From: Parasponia andersonii
Taxonomy: Eukaryota > Streptophyta > Magnoliopsida > Rosales > Cannabaceae
Length of the DNA stretch: 64,000 bases
Reading direction: 5' to 3'
Assembly: GCA_002914805.1 (NCBI GenBank)
Contig: JXTB01000300.1
Span: 142,775-206,774, forward strand
Shown here piece after piece: positions 24,701-35,660 of this stretch (the stretch's first letter is position 1; the number at the start of each line of letters is the position of its first letter). The position numbers and the translations under genes were made by a program. The notes beneath the pieces are model-generated. The model worked only from the letters and a program-made list of their open reading frames with translations. It was not told the origin of the DNA and did not search any database.

Positions 24701-27452
24701 NNNNNNNNNNNNNNNNNNNNNNNNNNNNNNNNNNNNNNNNNNNNNNNNNNNNNNNNNNNNNNNNNNNNNNNNNNNNNNNNNNNNNNNNNNNNNNNNNNNN
24801 NNNNNNNNNNNNNNNNNNNNNNNNNNNNAACGTCTTGTCAATATGATGTTTGCAAAACAAATTGGCAAGACAATGGAGGTATACGTCGATGATATGCTAG
24901 TCAAGTCGGAAAAAGCTGAAGATCACATCAAGCACCTTGATGAGATGTTCAAAATCCTCCGGAGATACCAGATGAAGCTAAATCCCCAGAAGTGTGTGTT
25001 TGGAGTGGGATCTGGAAAAAATCTGGGTTTTATGGTCAACCAGCGAGGGATCAAAGCAAATCCTCAGAAGATACAAGCATTGATTGATATGCAATCTCCT
25101 CGTAAACCCAGAGATGTACAAAGCCTAGCAGGAAGAGTAGCTGCTCTCAGTCGGTTTGTATCCAGATCAACCGATAAATGCCAACCTTTCTTTGAGGTGT
25201 TGAAGGGATCAAAAAGGTTAGAGTGGATGGAGAAATGCGAGCAGGTGTTCCACGAATTAAAAAAACACTTAGGTTCCCCTCCACTCTTATCAAAACCAAA
25301 TCCGGGAGAAGAATTATGCCTATATCTCGCTGTTTCTAAGTATGCGACGAGTGCCGCATTAATTTGCGAGGAGTCAAATATTCAGCGACCTGTGTATTAT
25401 GTGAGTAAGAGATTACTTGATGCTGAAACCAGGTATCCAGAGATGGAAAAATTGGCGCTGGCACTCGTCATTGCAGCAAGAAAGCTTCGACCTTACTTCC
25501 ATGCTCACTCCATCCGAGTTTTCACGAATTTCCCGTTGAAACAGGTCTTACAGAAACCTGAGACGTCAGAGCGGCTGCTTAAGTGGGCTGTTGAATTGAG
25601 TCAATTTGACATCAATTTTTAACCTCGCACTGCTATAAAGGGGCAAGCCCTCGCAGATTTTATCGCAGAATTTACGTACGAAGTCAATCTTCCCACGGGA
25701 GTACTCGAGAAACCTACCTCAGATACATCAAAGTTGTGGAAGCTTTATGTTGACGGGTCATCGAATAAGAATGGAGCAGGTGCGTGCATAGTTTTAATCA
25801 GTCCTGAAGGGCACAATATTCACTATGCACTTCGCTTCAAATTCCCAGCGTCAAATAATGAGGCCGAATACGAAGCACTGATAGCTGGCCTAAAGCTCGC
25901 ACAGGAAATGAAGGTCGAAGTAATCGAGGTGTATAGTGACTCCCAGCTGGTCGTCTGTCAGGTTAAGGGTGATTATCAAGTGAGAGGAGAGAAGATGATG
26001 GCCTATTTGAAGAAGGTGCAGCAGTTGTTCTTAACGTTCGACACGTATGATATACAGCTTCTTCCTCGCATTAAAAACACCTGGGCAGATGTACTCGCTA
26101 AGCTCGCTTCGACAAAGGATGTAGAATTATTGAAAGTAGTTCCCGTTAAATTTCTTATCTCACCGAGCATCGAGGTCGAACCCCAAGTAATTATACCAGT
26201 TGATGAGGAACCATCGTGGATGGACCCCATAATGCGACATATACAAACCGGCGATCTCCCTGAAAATAAAGACGATGCAAGGCGGCTTCGCATGAAAGTG
26301 GCTCGCTATATCATTCAGGATGAGCAACTTTATCGAAGGAGTTTCAGCTCGCCATTATTATTGTGCGTCAATGATAAAAAAGCACGCTACATTATGAGGG
26401 AAATTCACGAAGGAATATGTGGGAATCATTCTGGGGGGCAAGCGCTCGCGAATAAGATTCTTCGACAAGGGTACTTTTGGCCAACTATGAAGAAGGATAC
26501 ATTGGAGTTTGCTAGGAAATGCGATAAATGTCAGAGATTTGTGACCATTCCTAGAATACCACATGTTCCTTTAACTTTAATGTCTAGTCCATGACCATTT
26601 GCTATGTGGGGAATTGATATTATCGGGATGCTTCCATTAGCGCGAGGTGGTTTGAAGTATGCGGTGGTTGCAGTTGATTACTTTACAAAATGGACGGAAG
26701 CCGAAGCATTGAGCACCATCTCCGCAAAGAAAATGATAGATTTCATTTACAAATCTATAATCTGTCGTTATGGTATACCACATACCATAATTTCTGATAA
26801 TGGAAAGCAATTCGATTGTGACGAGTTCCGTAATTTCTGCAATAACTTGGGCATCAAAAAGAGCTTCTCCGTTATTGTTCATCCACAGGCCAATGGGCAG
26901 GTGGAAGCGATAAACAAAATACTCAAGCAAAATATAAAGACAAAACTGGAGGAGCATAAAGGAGCTTGGCCAGAAGTACTTCCAGAAGTATTATGGGCTT
27001 ATCGCACCACACAACGAACTACTACAGGAGAAAGTCCATTCTCATTGGCTTATGGATATGAAGCGATGATTCCTGTTGAAATTGGTGCGGGCTCCCTGCG
27101 GCGATCTATTTATGAGCAAAAATAGAATAATGTGTTGCTGAGAGTTGAACTCGATCTTTTAGAAGAGCGGCGTGAACAATCTCAGCTCCGAATTGCATCA
27201 TACCAACGGCGCACTGCTCGATATTATAATTCCAAAGTCAAGGGTAGACATTTTGAAGTTGGAGATCTTGTCCTTCGACGAGTTCTACCTAATAATAGAG
27301 AGCATGGTGCTGGTGTATTTGGGCCTTCTTGGGAAGGACCTTATGTTATTGATAATGTCATTCGACCTGGAACATATAATATAGCTCGCATCGGTGGACA
27401 AAAGGTCGAGCATGCCTGGAATACTGAACAGCTTCGTCGTTATTATCAATAA
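21737..27452 (+). pseudogene. Broken gag-pol of the Tat-lineage element
   Basis: The frame starts at an ATG at 21737. Gag: capsid-type region about 22700-22990 (with KKWFQGL) and a zinc-knuckle-like CRYHNDIGHDTNSC near 23380-23421. Protease: LVDNESTVDIL at about 23795, where the glycine usual after D-N is glutamate. RT: mostly hidden by N, but YVDD is intact (24882-24893). RNase H ends about 25620; the extra RNase H (YVDGSS, NNEAEYEAL, YSDSQLV) lies at 25737-26110. Integrase: HHCC zinc site about 26400-26540 and all three DDE residues at about 26612, 26802 and 26910. In-frame stops lie at 21869, 22193, 23024, 23195, 23513, 25620, 26592 and 27123. Several fit C-to-T or G-to-A changes in Q, R or W codons. 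Confidence 0.93.
24561..24828. other. Assembly gap (268 N) inside RT
   Basis: The run of N hides the N-terminal part of reverse transcriptase. The frame before the gap differs by one from the frame after it, which means only that the gap length is not exact. Confidence 0.99.
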
Positions 27453-27578
27453 TTCTTCATGATATCTTCAACAGCCTATTGTATCTTCTTCATTAATATT
27501 CAATAATACTTCTTCGACTATTATTACTTCGGCTATTCTTCATTTATAGTTTTATGGCAGTTTTCGGACACCATAAAA

Positions 27579-27593
27579 CTCGGGGGGCAGTAG
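27579..27593 (+). promoter_or_regulatory. Internal polypurine-tract-like sequence behind pol
   Basis: ACTCGGGGGGCAGTAGG, 130 bases after the pol stop, closely resembles the terminal tract at 31137-31150 (GGAGCTGGGGGGCA). It could be a second, central priming site or a remnant of an ancestral element end. This is inference from sequence similarity. Confidence 0.45.
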
Positions 27594-28074
27594 GATCAGA
27601 ATGTTATCTCCTACTGGTTTCCTAAAGGACTATGCAAACATCCATTTAGAGGAGACAGGGTTTTAGATCGTCGAAGTGTCTAAATCTCAGATCATCGACA
27701 TGTCTGAATCTCCTTAAAATCCTAGGATTTTCTCCTCGCTTCATGCCTCAGCATGTCGTATTACGCAATTTCCCTCCTCGAACAGAAAAGTAACAAAGCA
27801 AAACGTTCGTTGTTTGAAGTGATATATTACTATATTTTATTTTGACATGGAACTTTTGAAATACAGTTAGAGTTTGCATCACTCGTATTAATTGTTTTCT
27901 TAAGCGACCTAACCTATCCTAACGCTTAAAACTCGATTTAAGTTAGTCGGATTTAAATCGCTAAAAGTGTAGGAGCATATGAGGAAAAATGATATTCATT
28001 AAAAAAAAAAAAGAAGTTGTCCATACAGAAAGGGGACAAAGCCTGCATTGTTTAAAAAAAAAACAAAAAACACT
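27594..28074. other. Noncoding spacer between pol and the antisense gene
   Basis: About 480 bases without a supported frame. The last part, next to 28075, would contain the 3' UTR of the antisense gene. Confidence 0.6.
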
Positions 28075-30223
28075 TCATGTGGAAGGGCTCGCGCCGTCAT
28101 CTCCAGTCTTAGTCGTATCCTCTTTCCAGCTCTGCATAAGTTCGACCACATCCTCGCCAAGGATGGAGAAGTCAAAATCCGGATGCTCGCAGAATATGTT
28201 AAAGATGATGGTCGACGAGGCGATATCACTAGCTTTATCTTCGAGTTCTTTGACCTCGGTCGCTTTGAACTCCTCGATAGCTTTGTGAACCGCCTCGGTG
28301 GTCGCTTCTCTCATACGGTCCGGATACTCAGAAACGATCTTCTCGAGCTCTTTGACTTTCTCTTCGAGATTTTCCTTGGCGAGTTTCTCCTTGTTTAGGT
28401 CCTCGAGCATCTGCTGCTTCTCTGAGTGGAAGTTCGCTCTCTCCTCCTCCCAAGCCTTTTCCGAGTTCTCGAACGCTTAAGTTATCTCATCAACTTTCTC
28501 AGCTTTCTCTAAGCATTCGAGAACTGGATCGTGCATCAGGACAGCAGCAGCCGCAGTCTAAAAAAAAAAATGTGTAAATTTCCAAGTTAACATCAAAAGA
28601 GTTCGTGAAGAGAAGATTGAGAAGCTTACATTCGCCAGCATCCTCATCGCAGATCCGAAAGCGACCTTGGCAGAACGTCGCTTCATTCACTCCCAACCCT
28701 CTTCAGACGTGAAGCGGTCGATAAAGGTTGCGCTCATACCAGCCTTCTCTGGTAGTTGGTTAAGGAGTGCGAAGAGCTCGTCGCCTTTATCCAAGTTCGG
28801 TTCCGAAGAAGTGGCAGCCTCGGTAGGGGATTCGGGAGTACTCGCTGGCTACGATGGTTGTGGAGGGGGCGAGCTCGCTGGGATGTCCTCGAAGGCGACT
28901 TTTCTCTTCTTCGAGCAGTCGACCTTCTCCTTCCCTTTCGATGGCGGAGTACTCTCGGGTGTTTTGGTTTTTGCCATTGACCCGAGAGTTGATGCAGGTG
29001 CTCGCAGACCACTACCAATAACCATCTCTGTACAAAATATGTTAGTGAGCGAGGAAACATAATATAAAGGTAATTAGAATGAGCGTGTGATTACCTTCTT
29101 CTTGTGGAGCTGGTTGAGGAGCTGGTGGTGACACAGTCTCTGGAGATGAAGGCTCTGAGCGTGGAGGTGTGGCCGGTGCCTTTCTTTTTCTGATCCTGGA
29201 GGACGAGGCACCTAAGTCCGTCCTCTTTCTTGGCTTCTTCTTCGAGCTCGATGGCTTGGAAGAGATAACCGGGGGGTCTGGGAATGCGGCACCCTTCGGA
29301 ATCAGACCGTAAATGACCAAGTTCTTCGTTGTGCCTAGTACCTTCCAGTTAAATTCTTCAACTGGAAGGTCGTTGATCTTATATACTCTTGCGAGCTGAT
29401 CCCTGGAGAGTCCGGGTCGATCCTTATTATCTGCGATGACATTAGAATGCGATCAGTATAAGAATAAATATATAAACAAGGCAATAAATTGGAAGGCTAC
29501 CTACCGGGATTTTGAAAGAAGCCGTTAGCTGCATAGTCAAAATGAAAAAATGGATTTTTCCATTTTCCCATGTTATTGCGAACCCCATAGATCGTTTTTA
29601 TTGCTTGATTCGACCATTTGCTCGCATAGAAGAAACCGAGATCTGACGGATTTGACTTTACTTGGTAGAACCAAGCAAATTTCTTCAGGTGAAGGGGTTT
29701 CTAAACCTAGTTTATGGTATAATATATACAAACCTACCAGATATCTATAGGTATTAGGGGTCAATTGAAAAGAGACGACCCTATAGTAATCGATGATTGA
29801 TTTTATATACGGATGGAGTAGGAGATGCACACCACACTTGAGGACTGCCTCAGAAAAGGAAGCGAGTCCATGAGGGAGAGTGTGTGGTCGGTTAAATTCC
29901 ATTGGTAGACGAAGGGGGATGGCGATCTTGTAGCTGCTCGCAATTTTTCTGAGTTTGTTCGACGTGCAGCTCGTCCGAATATTGATACATGACCAATTCC
30001 CCTCTATGTACTAGTAGCCAGATGAAAATACAGGGGCATCCCTTATGTGTCTGGGCCACTGATCCTGGGGAAGATCGCCTATTCGAGGACTACTCTGTCT
30101 TGCCCCTGTTATTTCTATCTCGGGTTCCAGCTCGAGATAATCCTCAAGGTTAATGGAGCTAACACTCGAGTTAGATTCTCCAGAAAAAGCATTTCCTTCC
30201 CTAAATTCCTCACTACTAGACAT
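28075..30223 (-). pseudogene. Antisense four-exon gene within the Tat-lineage element (putative gypsy-type transposon protein)
   Basis: Four minus-strand exons with GT-AG borders and compatible phases: 30223-29505, 29430-29095, 29027-28630 and 28557-28075, about 645 codons. Exon 1 carries a region around LHPYIKSIIDYYRVVSFQLT and VRNNMGKWKNPFF that resembles the plant 'putative gypsy type transposon' family (Pfam Transposase_28-like, by recognition only). Exon 2 encodes EFNWKVLGTTKNLVIYGL, then a basic KKKPRKR nuclear-signal-like stretch and a P/S-rich linker. Exon 4 is charged and probably coiled coil. Defects: one single-base frameshift near 29688 and in-frame stops at 30013 (TAG), 28851 (TAG), 28689 (TGA) and 28479 (TAA). 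Extra antisense ORFs behind pol are known in some Tat-lineage elements; their function is not established. Confidence 0.75.
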
Positions 30224-30337
30224 CTGAAAAGAAATACGCAGGGATTCAGATATCAAGGATTTCCACTATGCTAGCACTCTGGGTATTCATCCTAAAATTG
30301 TACTAAACAAGCAAGCTCATTCCTAAATGGTCTACGG

Positions 30338-30412
30338 ATTCATCAGTAAATGTTCGAGCAGTTCATCAGTAAGTGTTCGAGCAGTTCATCAGTAAATGTT
30401 CGAGCAGTTCAT
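30338..30412. repeat. 23-bp tandem repeat upstream of the antisense gene
   Basis: Between three and four copies of a unit with TTCATCAGTAAATGTTCGAG (one copy has AAG for AAA) lie about 115 bases before the antisense start codon, in its likely promoter or leader. A purine repeat (AGAAGAAATAAG, about 30580-30615) follows. Confidence 0.85.
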
Positions 30413-31136
30413 TGGGAATAAAATAGGGTATCAGACCCTAGAAATTCTTTTCATAGGTTTATTTCTAATTGATATCTAGTAATTCTACCCTACGGACTAG
30501 AAAAGAGGGTGTTAAAAAAAATCTCATTTCACTTCGGTGAAATGAGTATTTATTCCCAAAGATTGAAATTATTTTCAAGAATAGAAGAAATAAGAGAAGA
30601 AATAAGAGAAGAAATAAACTGACCTTTCTTCAGAAGTGGAAGATTTGAGACGATTTGAAACTTCGTCGGAGAAGAAGCTGTGATTTGAGCGAGCTGAGAG
30701 ATAAAACGGTGCTAGGGTTCTTTGGGATTTTGATATTTTCTGAGATAGAAACAGTAAAATGAAATAGGACGGGATGGTTTCTGATATTTATAATCCAAGT
30801 ACCGTTAAATCACAACCGTAAATCAAGGAGTTTGAATTTTAAATCTGAAGGCTGAAGATTGCGCGAGATTTGATTCTATCCGAAAAGTCAGGATTGTTTA
30901 AAATTTGAAAAGATTTAGAGCGACGGTTGATATCATTAGACTTCCTCGAATTCTGCTCTCTCAGAAAAGGCTACACGTGTTCCGTTCTGACAGAAAAAAA
31001 GATACGCGTGATCTTGAGAGATGGGATTTGAAATCTGGCGGCTCTTCGACTATTCAGACCTCAAGTTTAGGTCATGACATCACATGTTTAAGGTCGCATG
31101 GTAATTGGAAGCTCCATTTCTTCCTAAAGAACTAAT

Positions 31137-31150
31137 GGAGCTGGGGGGCA
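31137..31150 (+). promoter_or_regulatory. Polypurine tract of the Tat-lineage element
   Basis: GGAGCTGGGGGGCA ends two bases before the 3' LTR, the expected place for the plus-strand primer. Confidence 0.8.
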
Positions 31151-31152
31151 AT

Positions 31153-31743
31153 TGTTATGCGGTCTAAAATCTTAAGGTCACATAAGGGTTATACGCGACC
31201 TCCTCCGTGATAGTTATATGCGACCTCTTCCACAGGTTATATGCAACCTTATCCGTGTAGTCTCTTTTGTATGAGTATGTGCGACCTTCTCCGAATAGGT
31301 GGTGGGCGACCTCTTCCGAAAGAAAAGGGAAACAGAAGTATATGCTATGTCAAATAGTTATCCGTTTTGAAGGGTTATCCAATTATGTTGTTACTTAATT
31401 TACGTTACCCAATTGTATAGTTACCCGTTTATACAATTAGGATCCTAGGAACATAGGGTTACCTTTACCTATATAAAGGGGACTCAATGTTCCGAAGGGA
31501 AGCAAGTTTTGAGTATTCCAATTACTCTTCAGTTTTTCCAATCTCCAGACGAGACGTTGTAATCTTGAGTGTTCATAATTCTTCATAAAATATTAGAAAA
31601 ACAATGGACGTAGGCTCATCTTTTTCAGGGCTGAACCACTATAAAATCCTCTCTCCTTATTTGCTTTGATTATTAATTCAATTCACACAAGCCACATCTC
31701 TTGATTTTTTCTAAATTTATTATTGATAAAACCTCCATCAACA
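31153..31743 (+). repeat. 3' LTR of the Tat-lineage element
   Basis: 591 bp, pairing with 21035-21675. All of the roughly 20 substitutions I could see by eye are transitions. It lacks about 50 bp present in the 5' LTR. The TATATAAAG box is at 31470-31478. Confidence 0.95.
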
Positions 31744-31748
31744 CTAAT
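31744..31748. repeat. Right target-site duplication of the Tat-lineage element (CTAAT)
   Basis: Identical to 21030-21034. The 193 bases from here to the Copia element show no gene. Confidence 0.9.
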
Positions 31749-31941
31749 AATTCAAATTGTGATTTATGTCCACCAATTTGATTTTGGCAGCATGGTTATC
31801 GTCGAAGTTACCCACTCAACATCGCATCTGTATCTTCATGGTGATAGACGGCGAAATCATCACCAAACTCTTAACAATCATTGGTGACCAACGAAGCCTA
31901 GTACTCTCACGAATACATATCAACTTTTCATATATTGGTGA

Positions 31942-32449
31942 TATTAGATATGCATAATAGATTGTCAAACCAAATACAATTATAGAATATATCATACCAA
32001 ATTGCATTGAAAAGATTTATTGAGAGAAAATACATGATTGACCTGGATCCATTGTGTCTAACAGCAAAAGATATGATCATGTAAGCAGAAACGATTAATT
32101 AATTAGAACCTAAGGATAGAAGGTTTTCCATAATTAAAATACTCTATGTATGCTCAATAGATTCTCTCCCTGTTGATGGAGGTAAAGGAAAATAACGTAC
32201 ATTCTATTTGGCTTGGAGACCAAAAGCCTAATAGTATATCCTTATATACTCGCAGCTGGTAGAGATCTCATCAATATTTATTGGACTAGGATTAATTAAT
32301 CACACATTAACAATTCATACTTAATTGGTAATTTTCTGAGCCTATAATTAGATCACTTAATAGCCTCACTTAATTAGATAGTCCTAATATATAATATAAT
32401 TGTTATAAAACCTATGGCTCATATGCTGGATTAAGAATATATCCTAACA
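31942..32449 (-). repeat. 3' LTR of the Copia element
   Basis: In plus coordinates it runs from TATTAGATATGC (TG changed to TA) to CCTAACA, and is preceded on the element strand by the polypurine tract at about 32450-32460. Confidence 0.88.
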
Positions 32450-33099
32450 ATCTCCCACTTAGACTACATGGGTTTTTCCTGAGACAATTATATAATAAAA
32501 ATTTGAGTGCGTACTTTATTACTGTTTGTTAAGAAATTACTCCTTAAGATAATCTGAATTATTTTGTATATCAACATGAAACCAAAGCAGTATTCATCGT
32601 ACTTAGGTAAGTAACTAAACCCATCGCTGGTTACCAAATCAATATGCACAATGACACCAAAAAAAATATGGATATGTGGCATGGAAATTATACGAAAAGT
32701 GATCTTACATGTCTATTTCTATTTGGTCCTACTTTATGATTCCAACGAATCAACCTCAATCTTTCACTTTATGTAAAATTGTAACTTTATGCAAAATAAT
32801 AGATAAAGAGAAAATAAAATATAAATTCAGAGTATAAAAAAAAACCATCACTTTATTGATATGAAATAATAAATATATCTGTCATAAGAGAACTCATAGA
32901 ATCTAACTTCCATTAATTCTGGACATTTTTAAATGGTACAACATCTATATGAGCATTATGCTTATGAAACACCTTAGGCATTAGACTTTTGATGAGTAGA
33001 TCTGTCAACATGGAGTTAGTGTCGATATGTTCTATAGTCACTAGATGACTCTGAACTCTTTTTTAATAACTAAAAACTTAATGTCTAAGTGTTTAGACT

Positions 33100-34350
33100 T
33101 TGGCAAGCTTCTGTTATTATTGGAAAATAGAACAATGGCTCTATTATCGTAATAAATCTTTAATGGTTTTTCAATGTCATCAACAATTCGCAGCCCAATG
33201 ATAAAATTTCGCAGTTATATCCCTTGATTCGATGTCTCATGACAAGCTATAAACTATACCTCCATGGTGAAAGAAGCTGTGAGCGTATGCTTAACACTCT
33301 TCCAGGATACAACTCCCCTAGTAAGCATGTAAATATAGCCTGAAATGGATCTCTTACTATCTAGATATCTAGTATAATCGAAGTCGGAATACTCCACGAT
33401 CTCCAAATGATCAGATTTCCAATAAATGAGCATGTAATTTTTTGTTCTTTGTAAATATCGTAAAACCTTTTTTGTTGTTGTCCAGTGATCTATATCAGGG
33501 TTGCTTAAATATCCCAATACTCCAACTATGTACGCTAAATTTAGATACGTACATATTTGAGCATATATCAAACTCCATACTGCAAATGCATAGGGGATCT
33601 TTTGTATTTCTTTAGCTTCAAACTCATTCTCGTGGTATTGAATGAGACTAAATTTATCACCCTTAGCAATGGGTGTATCTCTTGAGGTACACTTGCTCAT
33701 GCCAAATCTATTAAGTACCTTTTCAATATAGCTCTTTTTGATAACCCAAGTATGCTCTGAGAGTGATCTTGATGTATTTTAATCCCTAATACAAAAGAGG
33801 TGTTCCCAAAATCTTTCATCTCAAATTTGTTTGATATAAATCGTTTGGTTTCATGCAATAAGCCTGTATTATTGCTTACTAAAAGTATGTTATCGACGTA
33901 TAAAACTAGAAAGATACATTTACTTCCATTGAACTTGTGATAAATGCATCCATCTACCAAATTTTCCTCAAAACCGAATGAGGAAATAACTTGATGGAAC
34001 TTATGATACCATTGATGGGATACTTGTTTGAGACCATAGATAGATTTCTTTAGTTTACAGACCATAAACTTCAGATCTCCAGTTACAAAGTTTTCTAGTT
34101 GTACCATGTAAATCATTTCCTCAATATCACTATTGAGAAATGCAGTATTTTCATCCATCTGATGTAGTTCCAAATCAAAATGAACTATTAGTGCTATAAT
34201 TATCCTAAAAGAGTTTTTCGAAGAAACTAGAGAGAAAATATCTTTATAGTCAATGCCTTCTTTTTAAGTGAAATCTTTAGTAACTAGATGAGCTTTATAT
34301 TTCTAATATTGCCTTTAGAATCCCTTTTGGTTTTAAAAATTCATTTACAA
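33100..34350 (-). pseudogene. Copia RT and RNase H remnant
   Basis: RT begins around 34180 with ELHQMDENTAFLNSDIEE and LKKSIYGLKQ. The catalytic YVDD box reads YVDN (asparagine codon AAC at 33891-33889), which removes a metal-binding aspartate. RNase H follows from about 33560 with KVLRYLQRTKNYML, SGYIYMLTRGVVSWKS and a later stop near 33251. Further conserved residues can be read past that stop to about 33115. These order and motifs are typical of Copia RT-RH. The copy cannot make active enzyme. Confidence 0.9.
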
Positions 34351-35000
34351 CTGATAGGTTTCTTTCCTGCTGCCAATTCGACGAGTTCCCAAACGTCGTT
34401 ATCTTTCATAGATTTCATCTTATCCTTCATGACAGCGATCCATTGTTGGTATTTTAAACTTTGATTCGCTTGACTGAAATTGAATGGATCATTTTTCACT
34501 CCTATATCAAATTCATGTTTTAGGAGATAGAAGATGTAATCATCCGGAATCGCGTTTCTCCTTTCCCTAGTAGATCTCCTTAATGGCATTTCCTCTTGAG
34601 ATTGTTAAGGTTACTTTTTGAGAGCAACTTCCTTATGTAAGATAGGGAGTTGCAAAATATTGTCTTAAATTTCATATTTACTTCTTGAATAATGTCAAGC
34701 AAAATGAGCCTGATCACCTTCAATAGTAACTATAGGAAGAGAAACAAATTCCTCTTCAAAGACAATATCATTTATCTTATCTCCTCCCTAACCTTAACAT
34801 CCTCAAGGAATCTTGTATTACCCATCTCAGAAAATGACCTATTAAAGGGATCATAGAATTTGAAACCTCTAGATCTTTTAGCATAGCCAACAAAATAGCA
34901 GCTTATTGCTCTTGAGTCTAGTTTCTTTTCATGTGGCCTGTATGGCCTTACCTCATATGGACAACCCCAAATATATAAATGCCTAATACTAAGCTTCTTG
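34341..35000 (-). pseudogene. Copia integrase C-terminal and linker remnant
   Basis: On the minus strand, about 35000-34780 reads the integrase tail (YIWGCPYEVRP, then ISCYFVGYAKRSRGFKFYDP). The frame 34589-34341 carries the integrase-RT linker (LRRSTRERRNAIPDDYIFYL). The integrase catalytic core and protease are absent, so an internal deletion has joined gag almost directly to this segment near 35030. Confidence 0.8.
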
Positions 35001-35029
35001 CATGTCCATAGTTCAATTTATCTTGAGAG

Positions 35030-35660
35030 GTTATTGCTAAGTGAGCATTATCTGTCTTATTTTGCTTCAATTTATCCTCTTCTTGTATACTATGAGATAT
35101 GAGCTCATTAAGAGTCCATTTTTCTTTCTAGGTATTGTAGCTCACTTTAAATTGATTGAGTTACGATAGAAGAGATAGTAGAACAAATTGCACGAACAAG
35201 TCACCCAACAGCTCTAACTTAAGTACCGTTAGTTTTGAAGCCAGATTGGACATCTCTATGATGTACTCCTTTATGTTCCATTTACATTTATAATGCATAG
35301 CAAGTAAATTACTCAATATAATACTTATTTCTGCTTTGTCATTATTTTGGAAACGTTCCATAATTGCGTCAAGAAATGCCTTAGCATTATCAACCTTTGG
35401 CACAATGCCCCTAATGGTCTCAGGTATAGAATGTTCATTATCATATGACTCATGCAATTAGAACATTCCTACTACTTAAAGTTCTTAATATCCGTAGTAG
35501 AATTTTCATCTGTAAGAGCAACATATTGTTCTTTCCCCAGTGTAAAGTATAGATCCATACAACCGAGCACAGTCATGACGTGCTCTTTTCACTTCTTGAA
35601 GTTTGTGCCGTTAAGCACAAGAATTGAATTCAAATTAGCATATATGTTTGAAACATAAAC
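35030..35660 (-). pseudogene. Copia gag remnant
   Basis: Minus-strand gag of the UBN2 type: about 35650-35590 reads an N-terminal SILVLNGTNFKK followed by a stop (TGA, 35591-35589) where tryptophan is usual. The frame 35457-35161 contains IPETIRGIVPK and WNIKEYIIEMSNLASKLTVL. Weak similarity continues to about 35035. Confidence 0.8.

Larger units (their letters stand above)
21035..31743 (+). mobile_element. Full-length Tat-lineage Ty3/Gypsy retrotransposon
   Basis: A 10.7-kb element with two LTRs starting TGTT and ending CAACA, a CTAAT target duplication, a candidate primer-binding site after the 5' LTR and a purine-rich tract before the 3' LTR. Gag, protease, RT, RNase H, an additional RNase H of the archaeal-like type, and integrase follow in that order in one reading frame (21737-27452). 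The second RNase H domain marks the Tat lineage. After pol come about 600 bases of noncoding DNA, a multi-exon antisense gene (30223-28075) and a 23-bp tandem repeat. The LTRs differ at about 20 positions plus one 50-bp deletion in the right LTR. Stops in both genes mean this copy is not autonomous. Part of RT is hidden by N. Confidence 0.95.

Noticed and set aside
30338..30412. Regular direct repeats that might suggest a CRISPR array
   Set aside because: The units are head to tail without unique spacers, inside a plant retrotransposon.
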